From the NCBI GenBank assembly GCA_018697195.1, contig CM031864.1:28591962-28655961 (forward strand): DNA of 64,000 nt, read 5' to 3'. The notes beneath the pieces were generated by a model. The model was not told the origin of the DNA and searched no databases. It saw nothing but the letters and a program-made list of their open reading frames with translations. Each line of letters starts with the position of its first letter. Position 1 is the first letter of the stretch. Shown piece by piece: positions 50,142 through 63,246 of this stretch. The stretch comes from Certhia americana (taxonomy: Eukaryota; Chordata; Aves; Passeriformes; Certhiidae). The position numbers and the translations under genes are program-made.

Positions 50142-53059
50142 GTGAGTTATTTTTTTCCAGCATTATTACATGTGCACATTTTAGAACGTCTGTGGGATTA
50201 AGTGTTCTGGCACATCACTTCTATTTTGGGTCATAGCTGATTACTTGACAACTTAAGGAACTCCTTTTAGCAGATACTTTATCTACAGGATATGCAGAAA
50301 GACCAAATCAGTGTTGAAGAAGTATTCTGTTTTAAATAGCAGCAATCGATGAAAAGTGTATATTTTCCCCAGAACTGCTGGCTGTCTTTATATAAAAGAC
50401 AGAATCGTAATTACAGGTTAAAGGCTTGCCATACAGGATTTCTGGACTAGTAATTAGATGTAATTTCCTTCTGTGTTAGTTGAGTGTCTTATGTTTCACA
50501 TAGATGTTTTTGTCCCTAGAAATAGAAGCCTCTGGTCAGCATAGGTACCTTTTTAAGGTGATTCTAGGCAAACTTCTAAAAATTCCAAACAATTCTTCTG
50601 TAAAGAATTTGTTCTTTAACTATTTGGCATAATTTCTAGGTAGTATATTTGACTTTCATGGTTTTCTTACTCAACAATTTCTCGGTATAAAATCAGCTAC
50701 TGAAAGAAGAACAGAATTCTCCTTTTCTCCACAAGTAAAGCTGGAGGAGTCCAGCTGTGTAGTTACCCAATAATCTCTCAAAATTGTGATGCTCTCTTTA
50801 AGTGATGCCATATTTTCTCTTTCAGATGAAGTAATTCTGTTACTCTCATCTGTCCTTTTGTAAATGTTTAATAATGCGTTTCTCAAACTTAAAAAAGCTT
50901 TCTTGCAGACTTAACCTCTGTACCCAGTTATAGACTTACTGAGATCTTAGTTAATGATCTGAAACTCAGACCAAACCTCTCAATTTTCAGGGCTTTTTTT
51001 CCTATCAATTCTTGTGTACTTTCTCACTTTACATGATTGCTCTTATTGAGGATATGATCAAATCCAATACTTTTGACTGACAATGCTTCTATTTCTTAAC
51101 CTACTGAAATGCTTGTCTGGGTTTGGGTTTTTGGACACTTGTCTGATTCTGCATTGGACTGAAGTGAAAACATTACACTGCAAACTTCTTGTACCATCTA
51201 TTGAGAACTGGGGGGCTTGGTCAAGAATTTGGGATTTTTTTTGTGGTTTGTTTGTTGTGGTTTTTTTTGTGTTGTTGTGGTTGTTACTGTTACAAATTTA
51301 GTTGAAATTTTCCTCATCTAGCTTTTGAAGTTACTCCTGTTAGAATGTATAGGCTAGTATAAAAACACTCAAGGTTTTACCACTGATTCCAACATTTGCT
51401 GCCTTGCTTATTCATGTCAGTTAACTTTTCAAAGAAATGTTCAGTTTTGCTGAATACTGTGTTTTTGTAGTAAAACCCATGTTAGGCAGTGTAACTCATC
51501 AAGGACTTCACGTCTCAGTTGTTGTTATGTGCTGAACTGAAGAACTGCAGAAACTGCATGAAGTCAACTTCAGACATATGAAAGAATTAGTAAAATATGT
51601 TCAGTAGCCAGAAGAAAGGACGGGAAACCTTATCATAAGGACTTCCATGAATTTTGTATCAGCCTTTGTTCTTACTGGATCAAGGAAGCTACAAGTATAG
51701 GAGTAAAGAGGAAAAAGGACAGATATTGTTTCTTCTACACTTACCTGGGGAGTTCTAATGCGTAGTCCTAAAATAAATAATCAGGAAAAAAGTCATAGGG
51801 AATTATGACCTTCTCAGGCAGAAGTACATATGATCAAAATTTTGTTAACCTTTGAAATTTCACCAGATTTAAATTACACATTATGCATCTGTCTCTTCCC
51901 TTTTTGCCCCCAGCTTGACAAAGGAAAACCATGAACAGATCTCACTTTTTAAATAAAAAGAATATTAAACTACTAACAGATGCTTCACAACAAAGTGATG
52001 TGCAGGTAGCATTTGGATTCTGTGCAGTTAATTGCATTCCGCTGAGGATGAAATCAAGCAGTTCCAGCATTAGTTATGGGATAATTGGATGTGGTGCCTT
52101 TAAATATAGATCGAGTTCAGGGAAGAGAAATCTGTTGAATCCTTCTATGCCAGAACTCTTCTGTTCCTGGAGAATTCATTGTTGAGTGGTATTCCACAAT
52201 CTAATATTAAACATCTTGTTAAAATATATTACTTCTTCACTTTTTTTAAAAAACTCTGACCTCTGATTTTTCAGTTTTTTTCTGAGAGTGAGTTGAATAG
52301 TTGCTGTTACCAGTGAACCTGTCAAAGTGTACAATTTGCCAAGGTCACTTATTAGATCATTGTCTTACCTTTTGAAAACACATTTTTATCATGTGTTTCA
52401 AATAAACAGTTTTTTTAAGGTAACTGTTTGGGTAAAGGTCATTATTGGTCTCTTGGTTATCAGAGTCCTCAACTGAAAGCATCCTTCTTGGGGTTTTTAT
52501 TTGAATGGAAGTGGAACTGTCCTGCTACAGAGCTTAAAATATTAGAGAAACTTGTCAGCTAGATTCAGTGCATTGGAATGCAAAGGAAGAGATCCTGCTT
52601 GCAAAAGGAAAATTTTATGTTTTACTGACTGTGTTTATGGGTGTTTTTTGGGGTTTTGCATCTTTTTTTAACCCAAATGCAAACATTGTATGAAAAATGC
52701 TTTCTTGAATATTGTAGTGTGGCTGAGTTGCAGTGGATTTACCTGGGATTATTGGAGATTAAGGAATGGAGTGGTTAGTATGCATGGAAGACACCTGAAT
52801 GAAAAATCCAGAAACTATTAAAGGAATATTCTTGGATTTCCCTGTCTTTTGACTAGAAGAGCAAGCAAAGATAGTTTTGGAAGTAATGACTATGAACTTA
52901 AAATCGCCAGTATTACAGAATTGGTATTTCAAATGAGACAAACATGGGATAATTTTAAAATTTTAAGCTGTGATTCAAGAACAGATATGTTTAAAGTTAA
53001 GCCTTTTATTTTCAGTTGACCTTAATACAGAAGAGTATAAATGTACAATTACGTGTCAA

Positions 53060-53118
53060 GGCTTTAAATGCTGCCTTGAACTGGTATCAAAGGTATTGAT
53101 ACCCAAAGGCAGGAAGCC
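53060..53118. repeat. 59-base imperfect hairpin
   Basis: Three nested stems line up: GGCTT/AAGCC, CTGCCTT/AAGGCAG and GGTATCAA/TTGATACC, separated by small bulges around an AGGTA loop. The length and broken stem resemble a short pre-miRNA-like fold, but a total of 20 pairs is on the low side. Confidence 0.6.
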
Positions 53119-54009
53119 ATGTAGCTGATTTACGTTGGTGTAATGACATTTAAATGCAGCAAGAGAGGAATATATGGAACAAATATGTATTATTTATATT
53201 TACGTAAAGAATTAAACAGAAGTATTTATTTGAAATAGTGCTTTTTGAATAAGTGCAATACATTAGGTTATGGTGCTGTCTAAAGAGAACAGTTAATAGA
53301 CAAGTCCAGCCAAAACCCAGTGTTTATGTCAGTGAAAACTTATCAGAGAGGACTGGAAGTGGTTGAAGTAGAAGTGATTAAGTGCGTTTGATTCTGTGTC
53401 TCCTGCCTACTCTGTCACTGAAGAGACTGGAGGGCTCTAAGCTTTGAAGTAAATGTATTCTGGTCTGTTTGATTTTTTTTTTTCTTTTTCTGCAAGAGCT
53501 TGGAAGTGTTAAGCTGAGGTCTGGCTGGGATTGGGACAGAAACCAGGCTTCCCTGGGCAAACAAGAGCATTTGTGTGTCACAATGTTTGTGTCTCTGTGA
53601 TGCCAGTGAACTTCCACAGAAGTGAGGCAGAGGAAAAGGGGATTTTTGTCCTGATGAAAATGCTGTAGTGTTGTTCTGTGTTCCGAGCAAGTGTGTCACA
53701 GTCTGTCTCATCGCATTCTCCAGTTACCTCAGCATTCTGTGAACTTCAAATCAAAGAGATTTGTGATCTTAAGGTGTAGTACTATGTGTGTTGTCCTTTC
53801 CTGATTCTTTACGATACAGGAACCTGCATTAAAAATTGAAGTTCCATTGATCTTCAGCAGGAAAATGTTTCCTTAAAAACTCACTGATCAGTATAGGGAA
53901 GAGAGTTCTTTTTCTCAAGCTGGGTTACTACAGCAGAGTGCCAAACTGAGGTCAAACTTTTCATGACAAAATTTTGAAGTACTGTCAAATATGTTGCGTA
54001 TTGGGTACT

Positions 54010-54094
54010 TCTGTACCTCAAGTTGGAAGGGACCCATAAGGGTCATCAAGTACAAATCCCCGCTCCTGGCAGGACTCAGTAAGGACACCTTCAG
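54010..54094 (-). repeat. CR1 LINE 3' end, short
   Basis: On the plus strand CAAGTTGGAAGGGACCCATA followed by GGTCATCAAGTACAAATCCC is the reverse of the CR1 3' terminus (GGTTGGAAGGGACC...ATCATC form). Only about 85 bp can be recognised. Confidence 0.7.
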
Positions 54095-55831
54095 AGTATT
54101 TAATTAAAGAATATACTGGAGAAGACCTGGTAACAATCTACCTGGTTTTGTTTTTTAAACAATGAAGAAGGTGCAAGAGTTTCAGTTCTCCTTTTCTCTC
54201 ACTATTCCTGAGTGTCTCAACACTTGGAGCACCATCCTTAAAGGAAATTTATTCTGTGACAAAATAAAAGGAATGAAAATCTCTGTCATTTAAATACAGG
54301 TACTGTCATGATGATTTTCAGATTATTACAATTTGATGTGCCATCAAAAATGTGACAATTTTCCATATTTTCTCCTTTTAACTTTAAACAGTGGTTTCAA
54401 AACATCTGCCATTTTTGAGCATGGCAACATGCTGAGATTTTTTTAACAAATGGAACCACTTTTTGTTTGTGAGGATAACATGAATTGTCAGCAGATATTT
54501 TGCTTTGCAAAAAAGAAAAAGAGGAAAGCAAATGCAGGAAAATGAAAGGAAACAGAAACCTGAGCTCCATGGTTAATTCTTTCCTGGCTAGTACAATCTT
54601 AGACAAACAGACCAAAGGAAAGTGATTCTTATGCAAGATATTTGTGGGGATTTTTTTGTGGGTTTTCTTGTCATTCTTCCATTTCTCAGTTCCAAAGAGC
54701 TGTTGTGATTTAAAATCCCAGTTTTCATCAGATCTCTGTAGCTTCTCTGCAGATGTAGTCATTTTGGAGGTGTGGATCTTCTTGTGCTCTTCTGTCTTAG
54801 GAGCTATCATACTGTACAAAGTGGAACAGGCTATTTCATTTTTCTAATTGATATTTTGGCCAGGAACTTGAATACATATGCAATATTAGTTTACAAGAGT
54901 AGTAGTTTAGCATCAATTAAAAATCAAAGCAACATGACATGTTGAAAGGTTTTCATGTATAAAAGTAAATTTATAGTAAATTTCTTCATACACTGTTTTT
55001 GCTAATTTTGTAAATACCAGTCATGCTGTCTCTGATGATAATTAATTCTTTTCCTAACTCATAGCAAATACATGAATAAAAGCTTCAGTATTTGTTACCC
55101 TTTGCTAATTCTTTGCTACTGCTTTATTACAGTTACGGAAGTGCTTAATTTTTATCATTCTTTGTGAGGGCAGAGGTTGGAAGAGAGCAGAGAAGAGAAA
55201 ACAGTGGAGTTTAGAAATATTTCCAAACACTTTTAAAGTAAAGCCTTTATGAGACATTCATATAAGTATGAAATGCAGCAACCATTCTTTATACTGAATT
55301 TAGCAGGGGTCTTACCCAGCAATGAAGAAGCTAGAGAGCTTAACTAAGAGTATGATACTGTACTGTACATCAGCAGGTAGTTGGCCCACCCAGAAATAAG
55401 AGTATAAACTAGAAGCTAGGTAATGGCAGAGCTTCCTACCTTACCTTCTAATTTTGTTCAGGGTTAATTTTTTTCGAGTTGTTGGAAATGTCAGTGAAGT
55501 ATAGTTGAAGCTATTCAATTCATGTAAGAGTTGAGTAATACAGCTTTGATGTTGTGGGAAAACAAACCAATGGATATGATTCAATGTTAGTATTTATATT
55601 CCTTCATTTTGTAGGCTTTTCATAACATTTCTTCGTGAGTTTATTTTCCTGGGAGAGCAGTGTTCGAAGTTTGAGTGTTTTGCCATTTGCTTTGTGTGTG
55701 ATCTCATCCTCAAGCTTACCCTGAACTAAAGTCTGTTTCCATAGATCATATTTTCATAAAAATAAATAAAACTTTTAAAAGTATAGTGTTGAAACTCTGT
55801 ATTTTTAAAAGGCATTTTTTCTACATTTTAG

Positions 55832-55921
55832 GTAAGCTTCTGGGTTGTTAGAGAGATTTTGCATGCACAGACTTTAAAAATACGAGCTGAGGTTTTGAGC
55901 CACTACATCAAAACTGCAAAG
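55832..55921 (+). CDS. RALGPS2: RALGPS2 exon 6: RasGEF domain
   Basis: 30 codons, residues 101-130, phase 0 at both ends. Acceptor TTCTACATTTTAG|, donor GCAAAG|GTAAGA. Reads [13 protein letters not shown], then [17 protein letters not shown]. This is the long helix pair of the CDC25 fold, with the characteristic V-x-x-x-I-L and R-A-x-x-L-x-x-x-I/V-x-x-A pattern. The exon itself begins with GTAAGC, a donor-like hexamer directly after the acceptor AG. Confidence 0.97.
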
Positions 55922-58900
55922 GTAAGAATTTGTATTGTGAACGGGGTGTGGGATTCACCATGATCAAAGGTTTTATACCCAGTTTGGTCCGTTCAAAAAT
56001 ACACATGGGAAAATACTTGTCTGATACTGGACTTAGCTGTGGTTGTTCCTGTTGACATCAGTAACTGTTTAGCTTCTGTGTTGTCACAAAGTGTACAGTC
56101 AGTTTAAACAGCATTAGTCAGAACAGAAATACTTTGTTTGCTTTTACCATTGGAAGGAAAGGATCTTTAATCTCTTACTCAAATAATATCAACTCTAAAA
56201 ACATGGTTTGAAAAATAGGCTTTGATTCAGATGATATTTTGGAGCTCTCAATCTTTCCTAAAGCCTTTTGGACCGACATCCGTGAGAAAAGGGTCAGCAA
56301 ATTTGGAGTGACATGTAGCCCTTCAAATAGAGTGAAACTTCACAGAAGTGAGAAGGGGATGTTTTTCAAGTCTCTGCTGTCAGATGATGGTTGCTTTTTA
56401 CTATAACTGACTGCTGTGACCACCCTGAGTTACCTGCAAAAAAAAGATGTAAAATATTCGTTAATTATTAAATTTTGTATTCAAGTGCATTCCCTGTCTT
56501 GACAAGCCCTTTTTGAATGAAACAATATTTTACTTCTGCTGGACTTGACTCTCAGTTTTGGGCAAAACAAGAGCTAATTTTGTAGGATTCCACAGGCTTT
56601 GCTCAGTAATCATGTTGTGGTCATAAAGAGTTGTTAATCTCTCTTAAACATCCTTTGATATCTAGTGAGTTAATGTATCTTCATCTCATGTGTTCTTAAC
56701 AGTCAATTTTAGTGTTTTTGTTTGAAATGCAAGCATAATAAAATTAGCTTCATGATCCATAGGAGAGGGAGGTTCAGCTCTATGTGGCCATAGTGCAGAA
56801 CAGATGAGGAAATCCAGGTGGGCTCAGGTCTGGTTCATACTGGGATGGAACTGGCCAGTGCTAAGTGTTGTAAGCTCAGCTTTGGACACACCACCTTGAA
56901 CATTCCTGACCTCACCAGTGCACTGCAGGCTGCAGTGTCTGCTGGAATGCTGCTGGCTTGGAAGCAATCCAATCAGATAGTTGAGCTTTGCTTACCTGTC
57001 AGCTGTAAAAATCACAGTTACAAAAAGCAAGAAGCTCTGTATGATGTGTTTTATATGTCAGTTCATTTACTTCTGTGCTTGTTACCTTGGCTTTGCTTAC
57101 ATATAGCTGCTGACATGAGGTTACTGCAGTGGGGGCTGTTGGAAGGAGTTTCTGTTATCCAAAGCTATTACCAGTGCCAGAGGTCACATTAGTTACCTTT
57201 TCTTTAGAGGAACTGTAAATCAGCTCCACAGTGAATTCCTTGTGCTGGCAACCTATTGTATAGCTGGCAGTCCTTAAACGGTATCTCATCTATACTGCTT
57301 AATGCATGAAGTAATTAGACCTAAAAGTTGCATTCCCCTGAAGTTCCCAGACTGTCATGGTTGGTGATGACATCTGTTTCACCGCTGGCAGCAGCTGGGA
57401 AAGCCCTTCTTTTCATTTCTGATCAGCTACACTGTCCTTTGGGACAGTGAGTTTCATTACCTTGCTTGGGACCTGTGTGTGAAGAAAAAGAGGTATTGTG
57501 TAAGTAGAGGGACAGACTTCAGCAGGACTTCTTGAAAGGATAACAGGGCTGTGGTGTATGACAAATATCCAACCCCTTCCACATTGCCCCCCAAAATGCT
57601 GATTACCCTTTACACTTGGTTATAAAAGAGTCTTCCCAAAAGAGGATGAGAAGAGGGAAGCACTTCATCAGGTGTGGGCAAGCTTCCACTGTCAGCAGGA
57701 TATGCTGGAATCATGGGGGTCTGAGCACCCAGACTGGAAATGCTACTGGGGTGCCAATTAAAAGTGGAATTTCTGACCAATACTAGTGAGGACTTTGATC
57801 CACAAAAGGCTGCAAATTTCCTGGCAGTGTGTTAAGTGGAGATAAGAATCATTTGCCCTGTTCCAAAACTGTTAGCCAGAAAACCATCCTTGGGTTTTGG
57901 CTTTCATCCTTCCAAACTGAGGCTCTCCTTTGATGTTCAGCATTTAGTCAGCATTTCTTTGGTCTAGTTTATTTGTCCTTTTGCCTCATGAAAAGCCTCT
58001 TGCTTCCTAAAGAAATAAGCTGAGTTTCAAGTAGGAAAAAGGATTTCCACCATTTTTTGAATAGCGAGGTTTTCTTATTTTTTCTTGTTGGAATCCTAAC
58101 CCACCTTGGTGAATATTCCAAATGGATTAAACAAGACTTGCAGTACTGTGATTTAGTATCATTTCTCTTTAGAAAACTCTCTCTGGTTGGGGTGAAACCT
58201 CAATTTGGGTGCACTGCACCAAAAATTAAGTATCTTTGGATCTCTGGGAGCTCACGGCTATCAGTTGATGTTGCAGAAGAGCTTCAGGAAGAGCATTTTC
58301 CTCCAGACTGTTTTTAAGTTTTCATGACAGTAGTACCAGCAATTAGCTGGCCAAGGCAGTGTGCAGTTTTGAAGACAGAGGGAAAGGAAAAAGACAAGGG
58401 AGGAAAATTCCAAATATGTGAGAAAATGCACTTAAACACAGTGTTTTGTAGAGAGTTTTTAAGGGAATTCTTTTACCCTAATGTTTTTGTTGTTCAGTTT
58501 TGATTGGGTTGTTGCTTTCTGCTAGTTAGTTTTCATACCGCAGAAATCGCCTTTCACTGAGAAGAGTACTCCAGGTATGTGACTTTTGAAATTTACCTTC
58601 TTGGTTTCATCCTGCTAAGTTATTTTTCAGGTGCTTTCGTGTAGCCTTGGTAGTTGCATAAACTTTAGGTACTGACATGATTACATCATTCTCCACTGGA
58701 TTGTCCTTTCTGGCATGTTGTTTTAAAATACTGTTGAATGCTATGAAAGGAATTTGGTGGGTTTGAATGTCAGAAAATTTCTGGCACTTCTAATATATTA
58801 CCCAAGATGTGTGTCTATATAGCTAATTTTAAGGATTCTCTATGGGATATGAAACAGCTAGTTAGTCTAATCCAAAACCATAGAGATGCAGTAATGAAAA

Positions 58901-59067
58901 ATTAGGAGGTGCCATAAAAGTGATCTGTGTGTACAGCAGTTCACTGTAGCACTTTTTAGACCATGAGAGATTTCTGCATCTTTATATTATTTATTCTGTA
59001 TTCACTATTGACAGCACTTGGAATGTTGTTTATTGTTATTATTTTTCTCCTTTTTTTTTGTCCTCAG
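55922..59067 (+). other. RALGPS2: RALGPS2 intron 6
   Basis: GT-AG, phase 0, 3,146 bp. The open frames at 56818-57192 and 58057-58317 have no splice structure and no family resemblance. No recognisable repeat. Confidence 0.9.
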
Positions 59068-59160
59068 AAACTGTATGAGCTGAATAACCTCCATGCTCTC
59101 ATGGCAGTGGTGTCGGGCCTCCAGAGTGCTCCGATCTTCAGGCTGACCAAGACATGGGCG
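59068..59160 (+). CDS. RALGPS2: RALGPS2 exon 7: RasGEF catalytic core
   Basis: 31 codons, residues 131-161, phase 0 at both ends. Acceptor TTTTTTTTTGTCCTCAG|, donor TGGGCG|GTAAGT. Reads [17 protein letters not shown], then [14 protein letters not shown]. It has the most diagnostic RasGEF signature, [14 protein letters not shown] followed by I-F-R-L-x-x-T-W, which lines the Ral-binding groove. All signature positions that I can judge are intact. Confidence 0.98.
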
Positions 59161-62100
59161 GTAAGTGAGCAGCAGGACAAGGGAGTGGGGTTCATTTGTT
59201 CTCAGGTAAATACAACATTCTGAAGCTTGTTTTCAAGGATGCAGCAGTTGCTACAGAGAGCTTTAACTTTGTTCTGCTGTGTACATAATGCTTCTAGTTC
59301 CTCTGAAGTCTATGGTTTCCTCTTAAAATTTTCTTTCCATTCAGCTGTAGAAATATTTTCCTCTGAAAAATAGTTCCCTGCAGATTCTGATAAATGCAGA
59401 GGCTTCTCGTGTGGCTAGAAGCTATTTTGTATTTAGTTGCTGGAAAATTCTGAATGCCAAAGTGGGTCATACTTTAATCATTTAAGGGTTTATACTGTTG
59501 GAATTTTTTTTTCTGCTATGGAGAGCAGATGTTCAGAAACTCTTGATTCAGTTTCCATAGAAAGATTTGTTGTTTCTCTGATTGATAACTAACTTTAGCA
59601 CTTTTCATTATTATTTTATAGTTACAACTCCATTAGACAGTATATTTGTATCTCTGCCTTTGTACAGTTGTGAAAGGACAGTATTCTTTGGAATTATTTT
59701 TATTTGCTATCTCTTTTTTGCCTGGCATCAATATTGTTTGTCTCTGTATCCTTGATAAGGAGAGTATTAGGAATTATTTTTGCTCATTGATACTTTAGAG
59801 CTTAGAAAACAGTCCTTATTCAGCCATATATTGTGTAGTTTTTCAGCTGTTTCAGATGAATGTGACATTCAGTGTGATGGAAGAAAATCAGGTGACAGAG
59901 ATGCTCCTGTGCAAGTGATATATATAAATAGATCACTAAAAAAAGCTGAAAGCTTTCACTGAGCACACATCAGTGCATTCTTGGACGTTGCAAAACATTT
60001 ATTTGTCAAATAACTGCATGAAAATGTTCAGTTGATAAATATTCCCAAAATTGAATATAATTCATTTCTGCCAAGATACTCATTTAGAACTCTGGTCACA
60101 TTTTGCAAATGCACAGTTAAATTAGACATTGCTTCCAAATACCAAAAATCTCTCTGAGGAAATCTTAGTGAAATTAACACTTCAAAATGATCTCGAGGAG
60201 AACTTCTGGTTTTCAGATTTTATGTGGAGGGATTGATGCCTCAACAGTTTTATGGAACTGTGAGGCCGTGTCAGTTTTTAAATCTCTATTTCGTACACAG
60301 CTCAAATTAAATATAACTTACCATATATTAATAGTAACCACATTAATTACTACCATGATGATGCCATTCAGAACTGGGAGTCCCCAGTTTCTTTTGATGC
60401 TTGGTTATGCACTAGTTTGCACTTACAAGGTTTATTTGTGTGCTCTTGACATATTTGCCAGTCTTTAAAGTTCATCCCTCTCCCAACCTTTGAAATTCCA
60501 GGTAACTTCTCCCAAATTTCTGCAGGTGTTGTTTCCTCATACAACCCCTACTCTGTGCTTTTCATCATCTTACATAAGCCTTTGGAAATTCAAGTTGCAG
60601 GGCAGCTCCCCGCGAGGCACACTGCAAGCTGATTTAGTTGTCCTTCTCTTGGAAGTTCAGCTTATAAATTCCTGAAGATAATTCTAAGCCTTTGGCTGTC
60701 CGTATATTAAAAGCAAGAAAAGGCACACGCCTTTTGAGTCATGAGGGCATTTGGAACTCTCAAAAACCTTCAACAAGGAAAAATTTCTTCTCCATTTCTG
60801 AGATGGTTTGTAGCAACCCTCCATCGACTTGGTTTACAAAGTCAGGAAAATAGCTGCAAGTATATTCATTCCCTGAAAAAAAACCCAAACACCTTTAATG
60901 GTCGCAATCTAGAGTTGAAAGGAGCCATTAAATACTTGCTTAGTAATCTAATGTTCCTAAAAAAGATGAAATTCATGTCTTCTGATGGTATGTCTGAATT
61001 TCTCTGAAATTTGTCTTACTCATTGTCTGCACACACTCTGAACACTGGAGAATAATAAGTGCTTTTAACGTGTGATTTGCCCCATTCAAAACTTGAGAGG
61101 AAATGTGAGCATTTCCAAGAGAGTTCACAGAATAGAACATTCCGTTTCTCTCCATTTAATGTAAAGGAATTCTAGATGAGCAGTGGGAGTTTGGGCAATA
61201 AAGCATTAAATAATCATTAAATATGTAAAGTGGGGGTGAACCAGCATCCCGAGACCTTATCTGTCTTTGCTGGCATTTCAAAAAGGTTGTATTCAGTGCT
61301 GGCATACTACAGCTAGAAAGCCAACAGCAATTTAGAAGGCTACAAATCCTTCTCTGCTGGTATAAACTTTCAGCCTTCGCTTTTATTGTCCCTGCATATG
61401 TGCAGCTCTTTACTGTTTTTTTCAGCCAAGTGACAGAAGAAGAAACATTATTTTAAAAAGAACCAGCTCCAAGACTGAAGGACTAAGAAATGGGTCCTTG
61501 CTTGGCCCCCAGAGAAACTCTTCTAATGTGCTTGGCTTCTCTGGGCTTTTCTCCCGGAATGCAGGAGGTGGAGACATGGCACAAATTGGCCTAGGAGCAC
61601 CAGGGGAAGTCATGCAGATCAGCTTGTTGCAAGATGATCCAAAGAGCCTGAAAAGATGAATCAAACTTGATTAAGAGTGTGCAAATGAGCATATTTTGAG
61701 GAAAATACAGTTTATTAAGTCTTGTCTTACCTTTCAGTCTGCAAAACTACAAAAACCTTTCAGATATTAAATGATGGCAGAATGTTTTAGGATATTGTTA
61801 GAAGCAAGCTGATCCAGGCTGATAAAACTGGAACCAGCTTTGAGAAGATGAACTTCCAAAGATAAATGTCATGTTCAGATGGTTGGAAAGGAATCATGTC
61901 AGTCAGCTTCTTCCTTCTCCTGGAAGAGTCTGCAGTTCTAATGAATGGAGATGCTGTTCATTTGAGTATTGGAACCAAACCTAAATTAAAGATGCAAATT
62001 AATTGCTAGAATGTCAGTGATGTCTTGGGAGACAATTGACTTTCAACTAATGACTTTCTCCTGAAAGCTAGTGTTTAGTTTGTCTGTCCTCCTGAAGAGT

Positions 62101-63119
62101 TGGATATAGGAAATGGAAGTAAAAATAAATCATTTCAACAATGAATTCACAGAAGGGAGAACTCACTTATGTCAGACTCACCTAGGTTGATATTTAACGG
62201 AAGTGAAAAGGGAGTATGTGTAGAAATTCAGTGATCTGACCTTTGTAATTGCATTGTAGGGGAAAAATTGTGACTGAAACTTCAAACGCTGAATCTCCTC
62301 CAAAATGTTTGGTGGGAACATCTTATACCATTTGTTAAATTCTGACTCTGAGTTGAAGTGAAGACTTTGAGGCAGTTTTGCAGCAGCAGTTCAGCAAGAT
62401 GTTTGGAAAATAACTTACTTTCCCCATCTTACAAAGAGAGCCTGGTTGCTGTTAATTCTGTCAAAGAAAGGGATTTGAGGCAGGAGGAATGGACAGTGAA
62501 GAAGCAGCATGACTTTTAAGTTTTCTGTCCAAAGTGGACATTTCTGTAATATCAAGAGCCAGTAAAATTGCCAGTTGTCAGATGAATACAAGTCCATGAG
62601 CCTTCTGTAAAAAAACGTAGATAAAGTCCTTACTCAAATCCAAGATATAGGCCATACTTAGCCACTGTGAAGACAATTGACTCCATCCCATCCCAAGCCA
62701 ACACACTTATAGATAATCAGAGTGAAATGTAACTGGCATGAATCCTGCTCATGTGGACAGCACATGGAGTTATGATGTGTGTTAGCTAGATTAGTTTTTT
62801 GATAACTTATATTGTTTCAGAAGGATCCTCCAGGATGCCAGTGTTTTTAACTGCTTAATTTTTAGAAGTATTTTTAAATTTAGCACCCAGAATTGTTGCT
62901 TTTCTTTGTAAACTTTCCAAGTGCTCCTCTTTAAAGGAGTAAATTATGTAATTTTGAAGCAGCTGAGTTTAAAAAAAGAAAACAGATAAAAACAGCACAC
63001 CAATAACAGCAACAACAATGGGGAAGTGGAAATCTGTGCTTGTAAGGGTTAAAGAGGAAATCAATAATAATGATCAAACTTAAACTCATCTGTTTTTGCC
63101 TTCTTTTTTCTTTGCCTAG
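59161..63119 (+). other. RALGPS2: RALGPS2 intron 7
   Basis: GT-AG, phase 0, 3,959 bp, ending in a good polypyrimidine tract (CCTTCTTTTTTCTTTGCCTAG). No gene or clear repeat seen. Confidence 0.9.
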
Positions 63120-63246
63120 TTACTGAGTCGGAAGGATAAAGCCACCTTTGACAAGCTGGAATATGTTATGAGTAAAGAAGATAATTACAAAAGGCTTAGA
63201 GACTATATCAGCAGCTTGAAGATGACTCCTTGTATTCCCTACTTAG
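63120..63246 (+). CDS. RALGPS2: RALGPS2 exon 8: RasGEF domain, last exon in window
   Basis: 42 codons plus one base, residues 162-203, starting in phase 0 and ending in phase 1. Acceptor TTGCCTAG|, donor TACTTAG|GTAAGC. Reads [20 protein letters not shown], then [18 protein letters not shown] and IPYL. The split codon should complete the glycine of the conserved PCIPYLG motif. K-D-K-x-T-F-x-K-L-E-Y and the N-Y-x-R-L-R helix form the helical hairpin that in CDC25 domains pries open the GTPase switch region. The next exon (expected GIYLSDL...) is not found before 64000, so the gene is cut by the window edge. Confidence 0.97.

Larger units (their letters stand above)
50142..55831 (+). other. RALGPS2: RALGPS2 intron 5
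   Basis: GT-AG, phase 0, 5,690 bp. It contains a T/G-rich tract (51229-51290), a hairpin-forming segment (53060-53118) and a short CR1 3' end (54010-54094). I see no coding exon. Confidence 0.9.

Noticed and set aside
54397..54819. 140-codon minus-strand frame
   Set aside because: Lysine-rich AT-biased translation without any domain or splice structure.
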